Of a DNA stretch of 64,000 nucleotides, positions 35,121 to 44,350 are shown piece by piece. Source of the stretch: CAZSAK01 sp964605155 (lineage in GTDB: Bacteria > Pseudomonadota > Gammaproteobacteria > SZUA-140); assembly GCA_964605155.1 (NCBI GenBank), contig CAZSAK010000014.1, positions 1-64,000 of the forward strand, written 5' to 3'. Made by a program: the position numbers and the translations under genes. Position 1 is the stretch's first letter. Every line of letters starts with the position of its first letter. The notes under the pieces were generated by a model. The model was not told where the DNA came from. It saw only the letters and a program-made list of their open reading frames with translations, and searched no databases.

Positions 35121-36542
35121 TCAGCGAGTGGTATCTGCAATATTCTCGGTTGTCGAAGCCGTTTCTCCGGTTTTTCCTCCAGATTGTCGGACCGTTTGAG
35201 TATCGCTGTCTATCCATTGATTCATGAGTTTACAGGTCACGAGATCCCCGGCGACATTGATGGCCGTGCGGCACATATCGAGTATTCTGTCGACACCCAT
35301 TATCAATGCAATCCCTGTGGCCGGGATGCCCACGGATGTCAGTACCATAGCCAGGATGATGATACCCACACCGGGCGTTGCCGGCGAACCTATAGATGCG
35401 CCAACTGCCATCACCACCACCAGCAACATGCCCGCAATGCCGATATCAACACCATAAGCCTGGGCAAGAAAGATGGTAGCAACGCCTTGATAGAGGGCGG
35501 TCCCATTCATGTTGATGGTTGCACCCAGCGGTATGACAAATTGCGCTACCGACGGTCTGACTCCCAGTTTTTCCTCAGCAGTCTTGATGGACAGGGGCAT
35601 GACCGCTGCAGAACTGGAAGTCGAAAAGGCCAATAACAGGACTTCCCGTGTCAGACGGATGAACTGCCCCGGTGCCTGTTGCGTGAATATATAGACAAGC
35701 ACCAGATACACTATAAATAGCAGTGCCAGGCCTAGCAGCACTGTGAAGACATAAACTGCCATGCCCAGCAAGGCTTCTAGGCCGATCCTCATGGTGAGTT
35801 GTGCCAGTAACCCGAATACGGCAAAGGGTGCCAGGATCATCGCCCATCTGACGATGGTCATACAGACTTCCTGAAGTGATCCTAGCAGATCCAGTAAAGG
35901 CCGTGATTGCTTCGGCGCCATGCTGATCAGGGCGACACCAAATATCAGTGCAAATATCACCACCTGCAACATCTGGCCTTCAACCATTGAGCTCAAAGGA
36001 TTGCCGGGCAGCAGGGTAACCAGCTTTTCCGGTAGTTCCTCCAGACCGGGTGGTGCTATTGTATCACTGTCGGTAGCAGATACATTCGTGCCAAGGGTTG
36101 CCTGGATCACATCGCTGTTGATGGATGTGCCTGGCTTGATCAACAATCCGACACCGAGTCCGATGGCCGTTGCGACAGCCGTCGTGGCGATAAAAAACAA
36201 GACTACTCGCAATCCCATCTTGCGCAATTGATTGACATCCTCACCCGCCGCGATACCGCGTATCACCGAGGCGAAGACCAACGGGATGACAATCATCTGT
36301 ATCAAGGCTAGGAACAACTGGCCTGGAAATGCCAGCCAATTGCCCAGCGTTGTCGCATTCTCTGGGTCGATAAGTCCGACAGAGGGTCCCAGCAAAATGC
36401 CGACGACCAGGCCGAGAAACATGCCGATCAATACCTTCAGCCATAATCTGCCTTTGATGAGCGCCTGCAGATGGCTGCTGAGGTATTTCATCGACCGCGG
36501 ATGGATCAATGCAAGAGGTGACGAGTTTTCAAACAAAGCCAT
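35121..36542 (-). CDS. Dicarboxylate/amino acid:cation symporter (DAACS family)
   Basis: A 473-residue inner-membrane symporter of the GltP/DctA/GLT type that takes up C4-dicarboxylates or acidic amino acids with Na+ or H+. Eight helices and two re-entrant loops are expected. The serine-rich HP1 motif FSTSSSAAVMPLS lies near residue 293, the NMNGTALYQG motif near residue 348 and the HP2 stretch IGSPATPGVGIIILAMV near residue 393. The substrate-binding region has GVDRILDMCRTAINVAGD, in which Asp and Arg are retained. The start is ATG at 36542; a second ATG at 36491 would also keep the whole membrane part. It is monocistronic and convergent with mgtE. Confidence 0.92.
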   Translation of the reverse strand: MALFENSSPLALIHPRSMKYLSSHLQALIKGRLWLKVLIGMFLGLVVGILLGPSVGLIDPENATTLGNWLAFPGQLFLALIQMIVIPLVFASVIRGIAAGEDVNQLRKMGLRVVLFFIATTAVATAIGLGVGLLIKPGTSINSDVIQATLGTNVSATDSDTIAPPGLEELPEKLVTLLPGNPLSSMVEGQMLQVVIFALIFGVALISMAPKQSRPLLDLLGSLQEVCMTIVRWAMILAPFAVFGLLAQLTMRIGLEALLGMAVYVFTVLLGLALLFIVYLVLVYIFTQQAPGQFIRLTREVLLLAFSTSSSAAVMPLSIKTAEEKLGVRPSVAQFVIPLGATINMNGTALYQGVATIFLAQAYGVDIGIAGMLLVVVMAVGASIGSPATPGVGIIILAMVLTSVGIPATGIALIMGVDRILDMCRTAINVAGDLVTCKLMNQWIDSDTQTVRQSGGKTGETASTTENIADTTR

Positions 36543-36989
36543 ATTCAGGGTCCAGATCGTCTGGCTGTACGAAAATCAATCATGGAATAACGCCATATAT
36601 CGCTTACGCACTATAAATTCCTCTAAGAAGGTAATCTAATCCGTATCCGTGCGCAAGGTAACGAAATCAGTGCCCTGGATCGGCAATGAGAAGTTTTGAC
36701 GGCGTAAATACTCACCAGCCTGGCATGATCTCTACAGTCGCAATCCATCGCTATAATGCTGGCCACATATTCTGTGATCTGAAATTATGAACTGTGTCAC
36801 AACAAAAAGAGATTAAGGTAATTCGACAGGGATGCTCGCTGTCAGCGAAATCGGCGCAGATAAGGCGGCTAATATCGTGGATTACTGGAATATTGAAATA
36901 GTCGCTAAGGTTTTCATCCCAATGGGACGATATCCATACTAACCGATATAGGGCCATTATCATTAAACATTTTACTAACGGAGCTGCCT
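36543..36989. other. Divergent intergenic region
   Basis: This 447-base spacer lies between the symporter (leftward) and the GAF gene (rightward) and should hold both promoters. A TATAAT lies at 36752-36757, without a good -35 partner at normal spacing. No gene or RNA is recognised. Confidence 0.4.
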
Positions 36990-37580
36990 ATGAGTAGGCC
37001 GAAACTGGTGGAAAAACTTGAGGATTTACGGTCAAAGCAGAAGCTGATCGACAGTGCCTGGAAAAAGACCGGGAACAAGGAATTCTTGCAGTTTCTCGTC
37101 GAAATCCTGCCCAAGACCCTGAATGCCGAGCGCTGCAGCATATTTATCCTCGATCCCATCGATGAAAACGTCTGGGTACAATGCGGCACCGGTTTGACCG
37201 AACGCCAGGTGAGCGTGCCCCGTTCCAACTCTCTGGTTGGAAAGGCTATTTCTACTGGCCATTTCCAGCTGGAGACGGATATGGACAAGCAGCTGGGCGC
37301 CCACGATACGGTAGCCATTAAAACCGGCTTTGTAACCCGGAATGTCCTGTGTGTACCTGTCCATGGTGTCACCAAAGACCGTGTGACCGGTGCCATTCAG
37401 GTATTGAACAAGATCGGCAGTCATGGATTTACCGATGAAGATAGAAGGATCCTTGAAAAGCTTGCGTTCCATCTGCAGATGAACATCGAAAATATCTTCA
37501 TCAAGCAGGAACTGGTGAAGATATCCAACGAAATGAAAGAACAGATTCTGACTCTGGAGAATAAACTGACTGTAAGCTGA
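36990..37580 (+). CDS. GAF-domain protein
   Basis: A 196-residue cytoplasmic protein with a single GAF domain at residues 25-170 (AERCSIFILDPIDENVWV, LVGKAISTGHF, VLCVPVHGVTK and VTGAIQVLNK are family blocks). A short C-terminal helix follows. No kinase, cyclase or DNA-binding domain is attached, so it is a stand-alone ligand or redox sensor that must act through another protein. GGAG precedes the ATG. It is convergent with the energy-transduction operon. The ligand is unknown. Confidence 0.87.
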   Translation: MSRPKLVEKLEDLRSKQKLIDSAWKKTGNKEFLQFLVEILPKTLNAERCSIFILDPIDENVWVQCGTGLTERQVSVPRSNSLVGKAISTGHFQLETDMDKQLGAHDTVAIKTGFVTRNVLCVPVHGVTKDRVTGAIQVLNKIGSHGFTDEDRRILEKLAFHLQMNIENIFIKQELVKISNEMKEQILTLENKLTVS

Positions 37581-37624
37581 TGATCAGGGCCTGAGTAGTC
37601 TCTGTAGCAGCCTGCTAAGCAGCT

Positions 37625-38521
37625 TCAGGATGGCAGAAAATCGATGGGATAGGTGATTACCATCGTGTCCACATCCTTGGCTCCGAAGTTAAACAATTTC
37701 ACACGTGTCACGAGTTTCTCGGCGAATTCGGCTGAATCGACTTCACTGGATATGATCTTGCAATCCAGCACCTTACCCGACGGGTCAATTTTAATACTCA
37801 GCACAACCTTGCCCCTGAGAGTCGGGTTCTTGCGCAGGGCACGATTATAGATGGAATAAATAGCCCCCTTGTTCTTGTCGAAGATCAATTGTATTTCCTC
37901 GATGGTTCTTGCCGCGAGCCGATCATCACCACTCATTCCGGTTGTTACCTTACCCAAGGAAACGGGTGCTTCCACCTGCGTAGTTTCCCTGCCTGCCAGG
38001 TTGGTACTGGCGACATTACGAGACAGCCGCGATGTATCGATACCCCCGCTGCCTTTATTTGCATGTGAAGCGATAATGGAACGTTTGACGGTGGCCTTGG
38101 TGCCATCCGTAACCAGCTTGTTGGTCGTCTTGACTTTCTTCAGGGCTGTATGTTCCCGCAGATCCGCCAGTTCATTTTGCAAGGCCAGTATCCCCGATCT
38201 GGAGGCCTTTTTACGCGCCTCGGCGATATCGTTTTTTGGCTCCGGTTTCTTTTCCTTTGGCTTGTCCTTGGGAAGTTCCTGCTCGATCTTTGGCGGGGGT
38301 GGTGGGGGGGTCTTTTTCTTCTCTATAAGCAGTTTGGCAAAACGCGGCGGTAACGCTTCCACCTTGGATCTTTCTATCTCGGGTACAGGTAAAAACGGCA
38401 CGATGATGCCGCACAGCGTGAAGATGATGATCATCGCGAGGACGAGCCTGTCGAAACGGCGCTCATCCAGATCGGAGAGCCTCCAGGGGGATTCGATGGG
38501 GAGCGCGTATACTGCGGACAC
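37625..38521 (-). CDS. AgmX/TonB-like energy transducer
   Basis: A 298-residue protein. It has a short cytoplasmic N-terminus, one membrane helix (about residues 26-45), a proline/lysine-rich spacer (KKKTPPPPPPKIEQELPKD) and a C-terminal domain of the AgmX/PglI type (NPTLRGKVVLSIKIDPSGKV near residue 230). This is the TonB-like layout: anchored to the inner membrane, spanning the periplasm and driven by ExbB/ExbD. The start is GTG at 38521, with AAGGGA upstream, three bases after the stop of the second exbD-like gene. It is the last gene of an ExbB-ExbD-ExbD-AgmX operon. No outer-membrane receptor is nearby, so its target is unknown. Confidence 0.85.
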   Translation of the reverse strand: MSAVYALPIESPWRLSDLDERRFDRLVLAMIIIFTLCGIIVPFLPVPEIERSKVEALPPRFAKLLIEKKKTPPPPPPKIEQELPKDKPKEKKPEPKNDIAEARKKASRSGILALQNELADLREHTALKKVKTTNKLVTDGTKATVKRSIIASHANKGSGGIDTSRLSRNVASTNLAGRETTQVEAPVSLGKVTTGMSGDDRLAARTIEEIQLIFDKNKGAIYSIYNRALRKNPTLRGKVVLSIKIDPSGKVLDCKIISSEVDSAEFAEKLVTRVKLFNFGAKDVDTMVITYPIDFLPS

Positions 38522-38524
38522 GTG

Positions 38525-39031
38525 TTATCCCTTGTTTTTGGCCTTTTGCATTACGGCAAGGGAGATATTGCTATAGCTGGAATTCACACAGGTCATCATG
38601 ATCTTCTTGACCAGTTTGTAGGGAATCTTTTTATCACCCATGACCGTAATTTCCTTGTCTTGTTGACCTTTATTGTCATCGCCGACCTGTGAACGGCTGG
38701 CCTGATGGTCAAGTTCCTCTTTCAATCCCGGAATGATGTCTTCATCGGAATTTAAGATAGCAGCAATAGATTCCACCTTGCGCCCCTGTACGACGATATC
38801 CTTGTCGGTTACCATGATGACGAGGGTCTCCTTGGGCTTTTGCTGGGCCACGGATTCAGGCAGTTTGATTGATTTGGTACTTGGCAGTGATTCCGCGTCG
38901 GTTGAATTCACCAGCAGGAAAAAGACCAGGATCGTAAAGATATCCATCAATGAGACCAGGTTCAGGCCTGTGTTTTTACCATGCCGCCGGTGATGCGCAT
39001 CCATGCGTCGTAATCGCCTGGTTTCATTCAT
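38525..39031 (-). CDS. ExbD/TolR-family protein, second copy
   Basis: A 168-residue biopolymer-transport protein with one N-terminal membrane helix (near residues 22-42, LVSLMDIFTILVFFLLVNST) that contains the conserved Asp26 thought to carry protons. The rest is periplasmic. It overlaps the first exbD-like gene by four bases. The periplasmic domain is longer than in ExbD of E. coli (141 residues) and ends VMQKAKNKG. It and the upstream copy probably form a hetero-oligomer with the ExbB-like protein; this is inferred from gene order. Confidence 0.9.
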   Translation of the reverse strand: MNETRRLRRMDAHHRRHGKNTGLNLVSLMDIFTILVFFLLVNSTDAESLPSTKSIKLPESVAQQKPKETLVIMVTDKDIVVQGRKVESIAAILNSDEDIIPGLKEELDHQASRSQVGDDNKGQQDKEITVMGDKKIPYKLVKKIMMTCVNSSYSNISLAVMQKAKNKG

Positions 39032-39546
39032 CGCGTTTTCCCTTTCGAGGCAACTGCAGGTGCGTCACCGATTGATACATTGGGAAACAATTCAGCCTGG
39101 ATGACAGAGCCGCCCCTTACAATCTGAGCAACGCGCATAGTATCCATTAGCTGAATGATGGCATCATAGGAAATATCAGGTTCCGAGAGGATCACGGCAT
39201 CTAGCGTATCGGGTGATTGAACCTTGATACCCTTGATCGTGTTTGAAAGGGCCTTGAAGTCATAGCCCTGATCATTGTTTGCAATCCGCTTGATGAGACC
39301 TGCGTTACGGTCTGCGACCTCCAGTCCGCTGCTCCGGATGGTTACCTCGAGTTGCAGGCCAACCGGCTTTTGCTGATTATTTTGTTCCGATTCGGCAAGC
39401 GGGATGTTCAGTTCCAGGATTGCCATACGCGAGAATACGGCAGTAATCAGTAAAAACGGCACCAGTATCACCATCAGATTCATGAATGAGGTGATATTGA
39501 GCGGTTCAGGTGCCAGAAGATGACGGCGATGGGAGTAACGCCTCAT
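39028..39546 (-). CDS. ExbD/TolR-family protein, first copy
   Basis: A 172-residue paralogue of the next gene. The N-terminal helix (ITSFMNLMVILVPFLLITAV) has Asn at the position where the second copy has its proton-carrying Asp (LMDIFTIL against FMNLMVIL). The functional Asp thus seems to be present only in the second copy. The periplasmic part is typical. The start is directly next to the stop of the ExbB-like gene, and the end overlaps the second copy by four bases. Confidence 0.88.
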   Translation of the reverse strand: MRRYSHRRHLLAPEPLNITSFMNLMVILVPFLLITAVFSRMAILELNIPLAESEQNNQQKPVGLQLEVTIRSSGLEVADRNAGLIKRIANNDQGYDFKALSNTIKGIKVQSPDTLDAVILSEPDISYDAIIQLMDTMRVAQIVRGGSVIQAELFPNVSIGDAPAVASKGKTR

Positions 39547-40203
39547 TTATCTATCTTCGCTCGCTGAAATTTGTCCGACGATAATGTTGAGGAATTTGAC
39601 CGTGGCCATTTCAAGGCTATCGACGATCCCTGTCGTTTTTGTCATGAGCAGGGTATGAATAAGCAACAGGGGGATGGCGGTCATCAGACCAAAGGCGGTC
39701 GTATTCATCGCCACCGAAATACTGGACGACAATAGATCTGCTTTCTCAGCCGGATCAGCATGCGAAACGGCTGTAAAGGCCTGAATCAGTCCAATGATGG
39801 TACCTAGCAATCCCAGCAGTGTGGCAATATTGGCAAAGGTGGCGAGATAATGGGTACGCTTTTCCAGTCGCGGGGTAATTTCCATCAGACCTTCATCCAT
39901 GGCAGTTTCAATATCGTTACGGCGGCGCGTTGTTCCCAGGCGGACAAGGCCGTAGTTAAGGATCTTGCCGATATGTGTGTTGGATTTTGCTGTAGCCTGG
40001 ACTGCCTTTTTATAGTTTCCTGAATTCAGATAGGGCAGCAATTCCTTCCAGGCCTTGCGGCTTGCGGATTCTGAAGATCTTAGAAACAGATAACGTTCGA
40101 CAGCTATGGCAACTCCAAGGGCAAGGATTACCATGATGGGATACATGAATATCCCGCCATCCTGTAAAAATCTCACGATTGTATTGAAAGCATCCATCGC
40201 CAA
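39547..40203 (-). CDS. ExbB/TolQ/MotA-family proton channel protein
   Basis: A 218-residue inner-membrane protein with three hydrophobic helices (about 15-35, 120-142 and 165-187). The central helices carry the ExbB/TolQ pattern ATLLGLLGTIIGLIQAFTAV and AFGLMTAIPLLLIHTLL, with the conserved Thr and Gly residues of the proton path. It forms the stator of the proton-driven complex with the two ExbD-like proteins and the AgmX-like transducer. A clean AGGAG precedes the ATG, as expected for the first gene of the operon. Confidence 0.92.
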   Translation of the reverse strand: MAMDAFNTIVRFLQDGGIFMYPIMVILALGVAIAVERYLFLRSSESASRKAWKELLPYLNSGNYKKAVQATAKSNTHIGKILNYGLVRLGTTRRRNDIETAMDEGLMEITPRLEKRTHYLATFANIATLLGLLGTIIGLIQAFTAVSHADPAEKADLLSSSISVAMNTTAFGLMTAIPLLLIHTLLMTKTTGIVDSLEMATVKFLNIIVGQISASEDR

Positions 40204-40451
40204 CTCCTGTATTTTGTGGTGTTAAATACGGTAATGAATATCCGGTTGTTTTGACCATGAGCAGTTTATGTCTGCATGCTGGGGGCAAACGTGATGGCCA
40301 TCCCAATATGGATATTTAGCGGTATTTTAAGGAATTTCTTTATACCGTCGGCGGGTTTGGCAGGGTGATGTATTTAGGCTTAAATTATTGATTTTGTCAT
40401 GGGCTGAGGTTGTGAATTCCTATCAGATGCTGGCAGGACAGAGGTCAGCCA

Positions 40452-41330
40452 TTAGGCCATGGTAGCCTGTTTCTTTTTCTCTACCATCGCATGAACGATG
40501 GGGTTAAGGATGATTTCCATGGCAAGACCCATTTTCCCGCCGGGTACAACAATGGTATTTGGACGCGACATCCAGGAATCCTTAATCATTTGCAGGTAAT
40601 AGGGGAAATCGTGTTTTTCAGGGAAACGAAACCGGATCACGACGAAACTTTCATCCGGGGTTGGAATATCTCTGGCTATAAAGGGATTAGATGTGTCAAC
40701 GACAGGTACGCGCTGGAAGTTGATGTCGGTCCTGGAAAACTGGGGGGCGATGGATTTCACATAATCCGGCATGCGCCGCAAGATGGTATCCGTGACGGCT
40801 TCGGCCGAATAGCCTCGCAGAGCGGTATCCCTATGAATTTTTTGTATCCATTCGAGATTGACAATAGGCACCACTCCGATCAGGAGATCGACCCACTTTG
40901 CCACGTTTACATCGGCTGTAACGACACCGCCATGCAGACCTTCATAGAACAGTATCTCGGTTCCTGATTCCAAAGGTTCCCAAGGTGTGAAGGTGCCGGG
41001 GTTTTGGTTATACGGTTCTGCTTCCTCTTCATCGTGCAGGTATTTGCGAAGCATGCCTGTACCGGTTTCACTGTATGTGCGGAACAATTCCTCAATCTTG
41101 TCAAACAGGTTCGCCTCAGGACCGAAATGACTCAGGTTTTTCCCGGTCTTACTCGCATCGGCAACAGCCTGTTTCATTTCCATACGATCATAACGGTGAA
41201 AGGCGTCTCCCTCTATAATGGCGGCTTTAATGCCTTCTCGTCTGAACATGTGTTCAAAGGCGACTTTTATGGTTGTAGTTCCCGCACCGGAAGATCCGGT
41301 AACCGCGATTACAGGGTATTTGATAGACAT
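40452..41330 (-). CDS. prk: Phosphoribulokinase
   Basis: PRK phosphorylates ribulose 5-phosphate to ribulose 1,5-bisphosphate, the substrate of RuBisCO, and occurs almost only in Calvin-cycle organisms. The Walker A loop is at residues 12-20 (GSSGAGTTT). The block EGDAFHRYDR near residue 40 and FYEGLHGG near residue 130 complete the site. The 292-residue length fits the octameric proteobacterial class, not the longer plant type, so it lacks the redox cysteines. AAGGAG precedes the ATG. It stands alone: no RuBisCO or other cbb gene is in the window, but rpiA 36 kb away makes its substrate. Confidence 0.96.
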   Translation of the reverse strand: MSIKYPVIAVTGSSGAGTTTIKVAFEHMFRREGIKAAIIEGDAFHRYDRMEMKQAVADASKTGKNLSHFGPEANLFDKIEELFRTYSETGTGMLRKYLHDEEEAEPYNQNPGTFTPWEPLESGTEILFYEGLHGGVVTADVNVAKWVDLLIGVVPIVNLEWIQKIHRDTALRGYSAEAVTDTILRRMPDYVKSIAPQFSRTDINFQRVPVVDTSNPFIARDIPTPDESFVVIRFRFPEKHDFPYYLQMIKDSWMSRPNTIVVPGGKMGLAMEIILNPIVHAMVEKKKQATMA

Positions 41331-41721
41331 GGATGATCTCCTTAGTTTGCGATAACGTTTATTGTTGTTGTAATACCGCTGTTACCAGCATGTACAATTA
41401 TATGTCATTGTTAATATAATGTTTGATGATATCTCCGGAACGCGGACGAACTCTTGTCGGTCCGATTTCCCGTAAATGCCGGCCCCATGGTCGATCCGTA
41501 CCATTAATAATGCAGTTAAACGGGTAGCCAGATATCGGATTGCGTTGTTTATTGGAGCAGACTCTAAGGCATGTGGCAAGCCGTGCCCCGTTGTTTTACA
41601 TACAATTATACGTATATCAAACCGGTGTGTCATCGAATCAGTCAATCGGCTACAACAAAGGCATGTTTTTCAATATAATGATGGACATAACAACAATGCA
41701 AACAGACCTAAGGGTGTGTGG
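41331..41721. other. Divergent intergenic region upstream of prk
   Basis: This 391-base spacer lies between prk (leftward) and the lipoprotein gene (rightward). On the minus strand a TATAAT-like hexamer lies near the prk start within an AT-rich stretch, but I found no good -35 at proper spacing. A CbbR site could lie here and cannot be resolved by eye. No gene is recognised. Confidence 0.4.
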
Positions 41722-42240
41722 ATGACTACTGGTAAAACTTTTGCCTGGATATTTTTGCTCCATTGTATGACAGCCCTCGCTGGCTGTGCAGCTACACGGG
41801 TTGTGTCGCAGCATCCTCTGCTGCAGCCCGATGACAAGGCGCCCCATGCCCGGGTCTACATAATGCGCCCCGGCACCGAGCGTACCATGGGCGTGGCGGA
41901 TAATGTTGTCGATATCGCACTGGATCAACAGCATTTGATGAAACTCGCTAAAGGCCAATACGTGCTGGTTGATCTAAAGCCCGGTCAGGTGACAATGACT
42001 GTCAGTTCAATGACAAGTTGGGGGCCTTACAGCAGGATCAAGGAGATGTCCAGAAGCCAGGCATTTACCTTTGATGAAGGGGGCACCTATTTTATTGTCA
42101 TCAGGCCGGTGGACGGCGAGTTTAGAGGTGTATATTTCTTGCCAAGACCAGTGGACATTATTACCGCCAGGGAACTTTCGAATCACCTCAAGGCTGTGGG
42201 CAAGGCAGGTGACGAACCAATATCCCAATTGCACGGCTGA
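41722..42240 (+). CDS. DUF2846-like outer-membrane-type lipoprotein
   Basis: A 172-residue predicted lipoprotein. The signal peptide ends in a lipobox LAGC, with Cys22 the lipidated residue (MTALAGCAAT). After a short linker comes a domain with ARVYIMRPG near residue 45 and GGTYFIVIRPVDGEFRGVYF near residue 122, resembling the DUF2846 group of small lipoproteins. The function is unknown. The ATG at 41722 follows AAGGG; the long frame before it is not coding. It is convergent with the fructosamine kinase gene. Confidence 0.75.
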   Translation: MTTGKTFAWIFLLHCMTALAGCAATRVVSQHPLLQPDDKAPHARVYIMRPGTERTMGVADNVVDIALDQQHLMKLAKGQYVLVDLKPGQVTMTVSSMTSWGPYSRIKEMSRSQAFTFDEGGTYFIVIRPVDGEFRGVYFLPRPVDIITARELSNHLKAVGKAGDEPISQLHG

Positions 42241-42296
42241 CGCCATCATGAATGACAGCAGTTATTGTCGTCTGAGTGATAGTTGCTCCGTCATTA

Positions 42297-43193
42297 CTAA
42301 CCGGCCTCACTCACAAGGCTGTTGATCATCTCTCTGGCTTGAGTCAGATAGGCTTCGCCGAACAGATTTAAATGGTTAAGTATATGATAAAGGTTGTACA
42401 GTTTTTTTCTGACACGGTAATCCTGTTCCAGTGGATAGGCGTCTTCATAGGCACGGTAGAACTGGGCGGGGAAGCCGCCGAATAACTCCGTCATGGCAAT
42501 ATCAGTTTCACGATCACCGTAATAAACCGCCGGGTCAAAGATATAGGGATTACCGTCCATGTCGGAAGTGTAGTTTCCTGACCATAGATCTCCGTGAAGC
42601 AGGGATGGAGGCGGTGTATAGTGGATAAAAAATACCGGGAGTCGTTCCAACAAACGTTCACCCGATGCCTCAAGATATCGCCTGTAGCCATTGCGCGCGG
42701 CGAGCTGCAACTGGTAACCCAGCCGGGATTCACCCCAGAATTCGATCCAGCTGTCCGTGAGAGAATTGATCTGGGGAGTAGAGCCAATAGTATTGTCGCA
42801 ATGCCAGCCATACTGAGTGTGATTAATACGGTGCATATCGGCGAGTTGCCGACCGAATGCAACATAGGTGTCCTTGTCAGCCGCCCCCCGTTTAATACAT
42901 TCCATTACGATATAGGAGTGAGCGCCGGTGATTCCGAAACATACCGGCTTGGGTGCAGATATGGTATGTGAATTGACTATTTCATTCAGTCCGGCATATT
43001 CGGCGGCAAACATACTTTCCCTGTTGGCCTTATTCAGTTTGACAAAGTATTCAATGCCATGATCCTGAATGACATAGGCCGAATTGATACATCCACCGCC
43101 GACGGCTGTATGCTTGCGACAGGTGAACAGGTTACCGGTAGCCGCTGCAATGTCGCGGGAGAGGGCGCTCCATATTGAACTCGAGTCACTCAC
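42297..43193 (-). CDS. Fructosamine kinase family protein
   Basis: A 298-residue kinase of the fructosamine-3-kinase fold, related to aminoglycoside and choline kinases. The catalytic loop HGDLWSGN starts at His200 with Asp202. The downstream metal-binding segment FDPAVYYGDRETDIAMT is typical, and the N-terminal loop VGGGCINSAY binds ATP. In bacteria such enzymes phosphorylate ketosamines or ribulosamines on glycated proteins and so drive repair; substrate unproven here. The start is GTG at 43193 with only a weak ribosome site. It is convergent with the lipoprotein gene. Confidence 0.92.
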   Translation of the reverse strand: MSDSSSIWSALSRDIAAATGNLFTCRKHTAVGGGCINSAYVIQDHGIEYFVKLNKANRESMFAAEYAGLNEIVNSHTISAPKPVCFGITGAHSYIVMECIKRGAADKDTYVAFGRQLADMHRINHTQYGWHCDNTIGSTPQINSLTDSWIEFWGESRLGYQLQLAARNGYRRYLEASGERLLERLPVFFIHYTPPPSLLHGDLWSGNYTSDMDGNPYIFDPAVYYGDRETDIAMTELFGGFPAQFYRAYEDAYPLEQDYRVRKKLYNLYHILNHLNLFGEAYLTQAREMINSLVSEAG

Positions 43194-43353
43194 TTTTTAA
43201 TCTGATCAGGTCTTTTGACACTTTGCAGATGCAATTATTAATATTGCAGGCTCTATCACAAATCGCATGGGCCCGCGGAGGCTGATTTGTTGTATAGTAA
43301 CAGGTGATACAACTGTCCATATGTTCGCTTATGCACAAATCAAGAGGATTGCG

Positions 43354-43575
43354 ATGTACCTGAAACACAAGGGATCAAATGATTTTGTCGAGATACTTGA
43401 TATGAGCGCCCTCATAGACCCGTTCAAGTCGTCGTTTAAAGGCCGTTACCACGCAGGTGAAGAGCTGCAGGAACCGAGGAACTTTGATAAGGCCGATCTG
43501 ACGTTTCCGTCGGGTGAAGATTTACCGCGCTGCTGGGTCGATCCGAGCTACCATGAGCCACGTCCCGGCGGGTGA
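43354..43575 (+). CDS. Conserved-looking small acidic protein of unknown function
   Basis: A 73-residue cytoplasmic protein (MYLKHKGSNDFVEILDMSAL then ...GRYHAGEELQEPRNF and FPSGEDLPRCWVDPSYHE). No domain is recognised with certainty; the short beta-rich sequence with a terminal DPSYH block recalls small conserved proteins of sulfur-oxidising gammaproteobacteria, but I cannot name the family. The ATG at 43354 has AGAGGA upstream at good spacing, and the composition is coding-like. A 29-residue extension to 43267 is unlikely. It stands alone. Confidence 0.65.
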   Translation: MYLKHKGSNDFVEILDMSALIDPFKSSFKGRYHAGEELQEPRNFDKADLTFPSGEDLPRCWVDPSYHEPRPGG

Positions 43576-43745
43576 GGCGGCTTATATAGGCTTTATTCGT
43601 AACTAATTGAATATAAATATATTAAAGTGGTAATTCAGCTGAACGTGTGGTGCAGTTAACAGCAGCGGTATGAACCGGCTGCGAATTATGTCACAGTTTT
43701 CATTCACATCCACCTCTACAATGGATTTTGAGCTGAGGTGTGTGT

Positions 43746-44204
43746 ATGCATCGCTATAAACCTGACATCTTGACGGCGCTGATCCTGCTGGTGGCTATCG
43801 GTGTATTGACCACTACGAGCATATATGCGCAGGATAACAGCGCCGGTCGAGTAGACTATCCCGCGGGACTGACCGCGACTTGCAGGGGCATCCCTGGCAG
43901 CGATGACTTGTGCCTGACAGGCTATGAGATTGCGCAGAATATCACAAATCCCTCCGTCGCCAACAAGCTGTGGCAGCCGTATCATCTGTCTAGCCAGAAT
44001 GGCCCAGTGTCCAATCTGTTTATTGCCCTGCAGGGAGGTCCATGCTGGGGTAAATTTCATGATTCGTCCAGCAAATCCGCAGATTCGATGTTATCGGACC
44101 TTAAAATCGGGTTACCCCGCTATTTAACAATGGATTTTGAGATGGATGATGTCAGCCGTTTTGAGTTTTCCAGAATATACGTAGGGATTAAAGATTGCTG
44201 GTAG
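43746..44204 (+). CDS. Secreted protein of unknown function
   Basis: A 152-residue protein with a clear signal peptide (residues 1-28, ending TTTSIYAQ; cleavage after Ala or Gln near 27-29). The mature part has four cysteines, two close together (TCRGIPGSDDLCLTG), one in GGPCWGKF and one next to last, so two disulfides are possible. No family is recognised. GAGGTG lies before the ATG. It stands alone; the spacer after it carries the palindrome listed separately. Confidence 0.6.
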   Translation: MHRYKPDILTALILLVAIGVLTTTSIYAQDNSAGRVDYPAGLTATCRGIPGSDDLCLTGYEIAQNITNPSVANKLWQPYHLSSQNGPVSNLFIALQGGPCWGKFHDSSSKSADSMLSDLKIGLPRYLTMDFEMDDVSRFEFSRIYVGIKDCW

Positions 44205-44350
44205 AGTTGTTCCTGAAAAATAAATGTATTGAGCCCACGTACCAAGCTCGTAAGCAACCTGCAAATCCATCCCGGTTCGTATTGCGCGCCTGCATGAATT
44301 GAAAGTCTTGACTTCTCAGAAGCCGGCCCAATCATGGAACTATGATCCTG

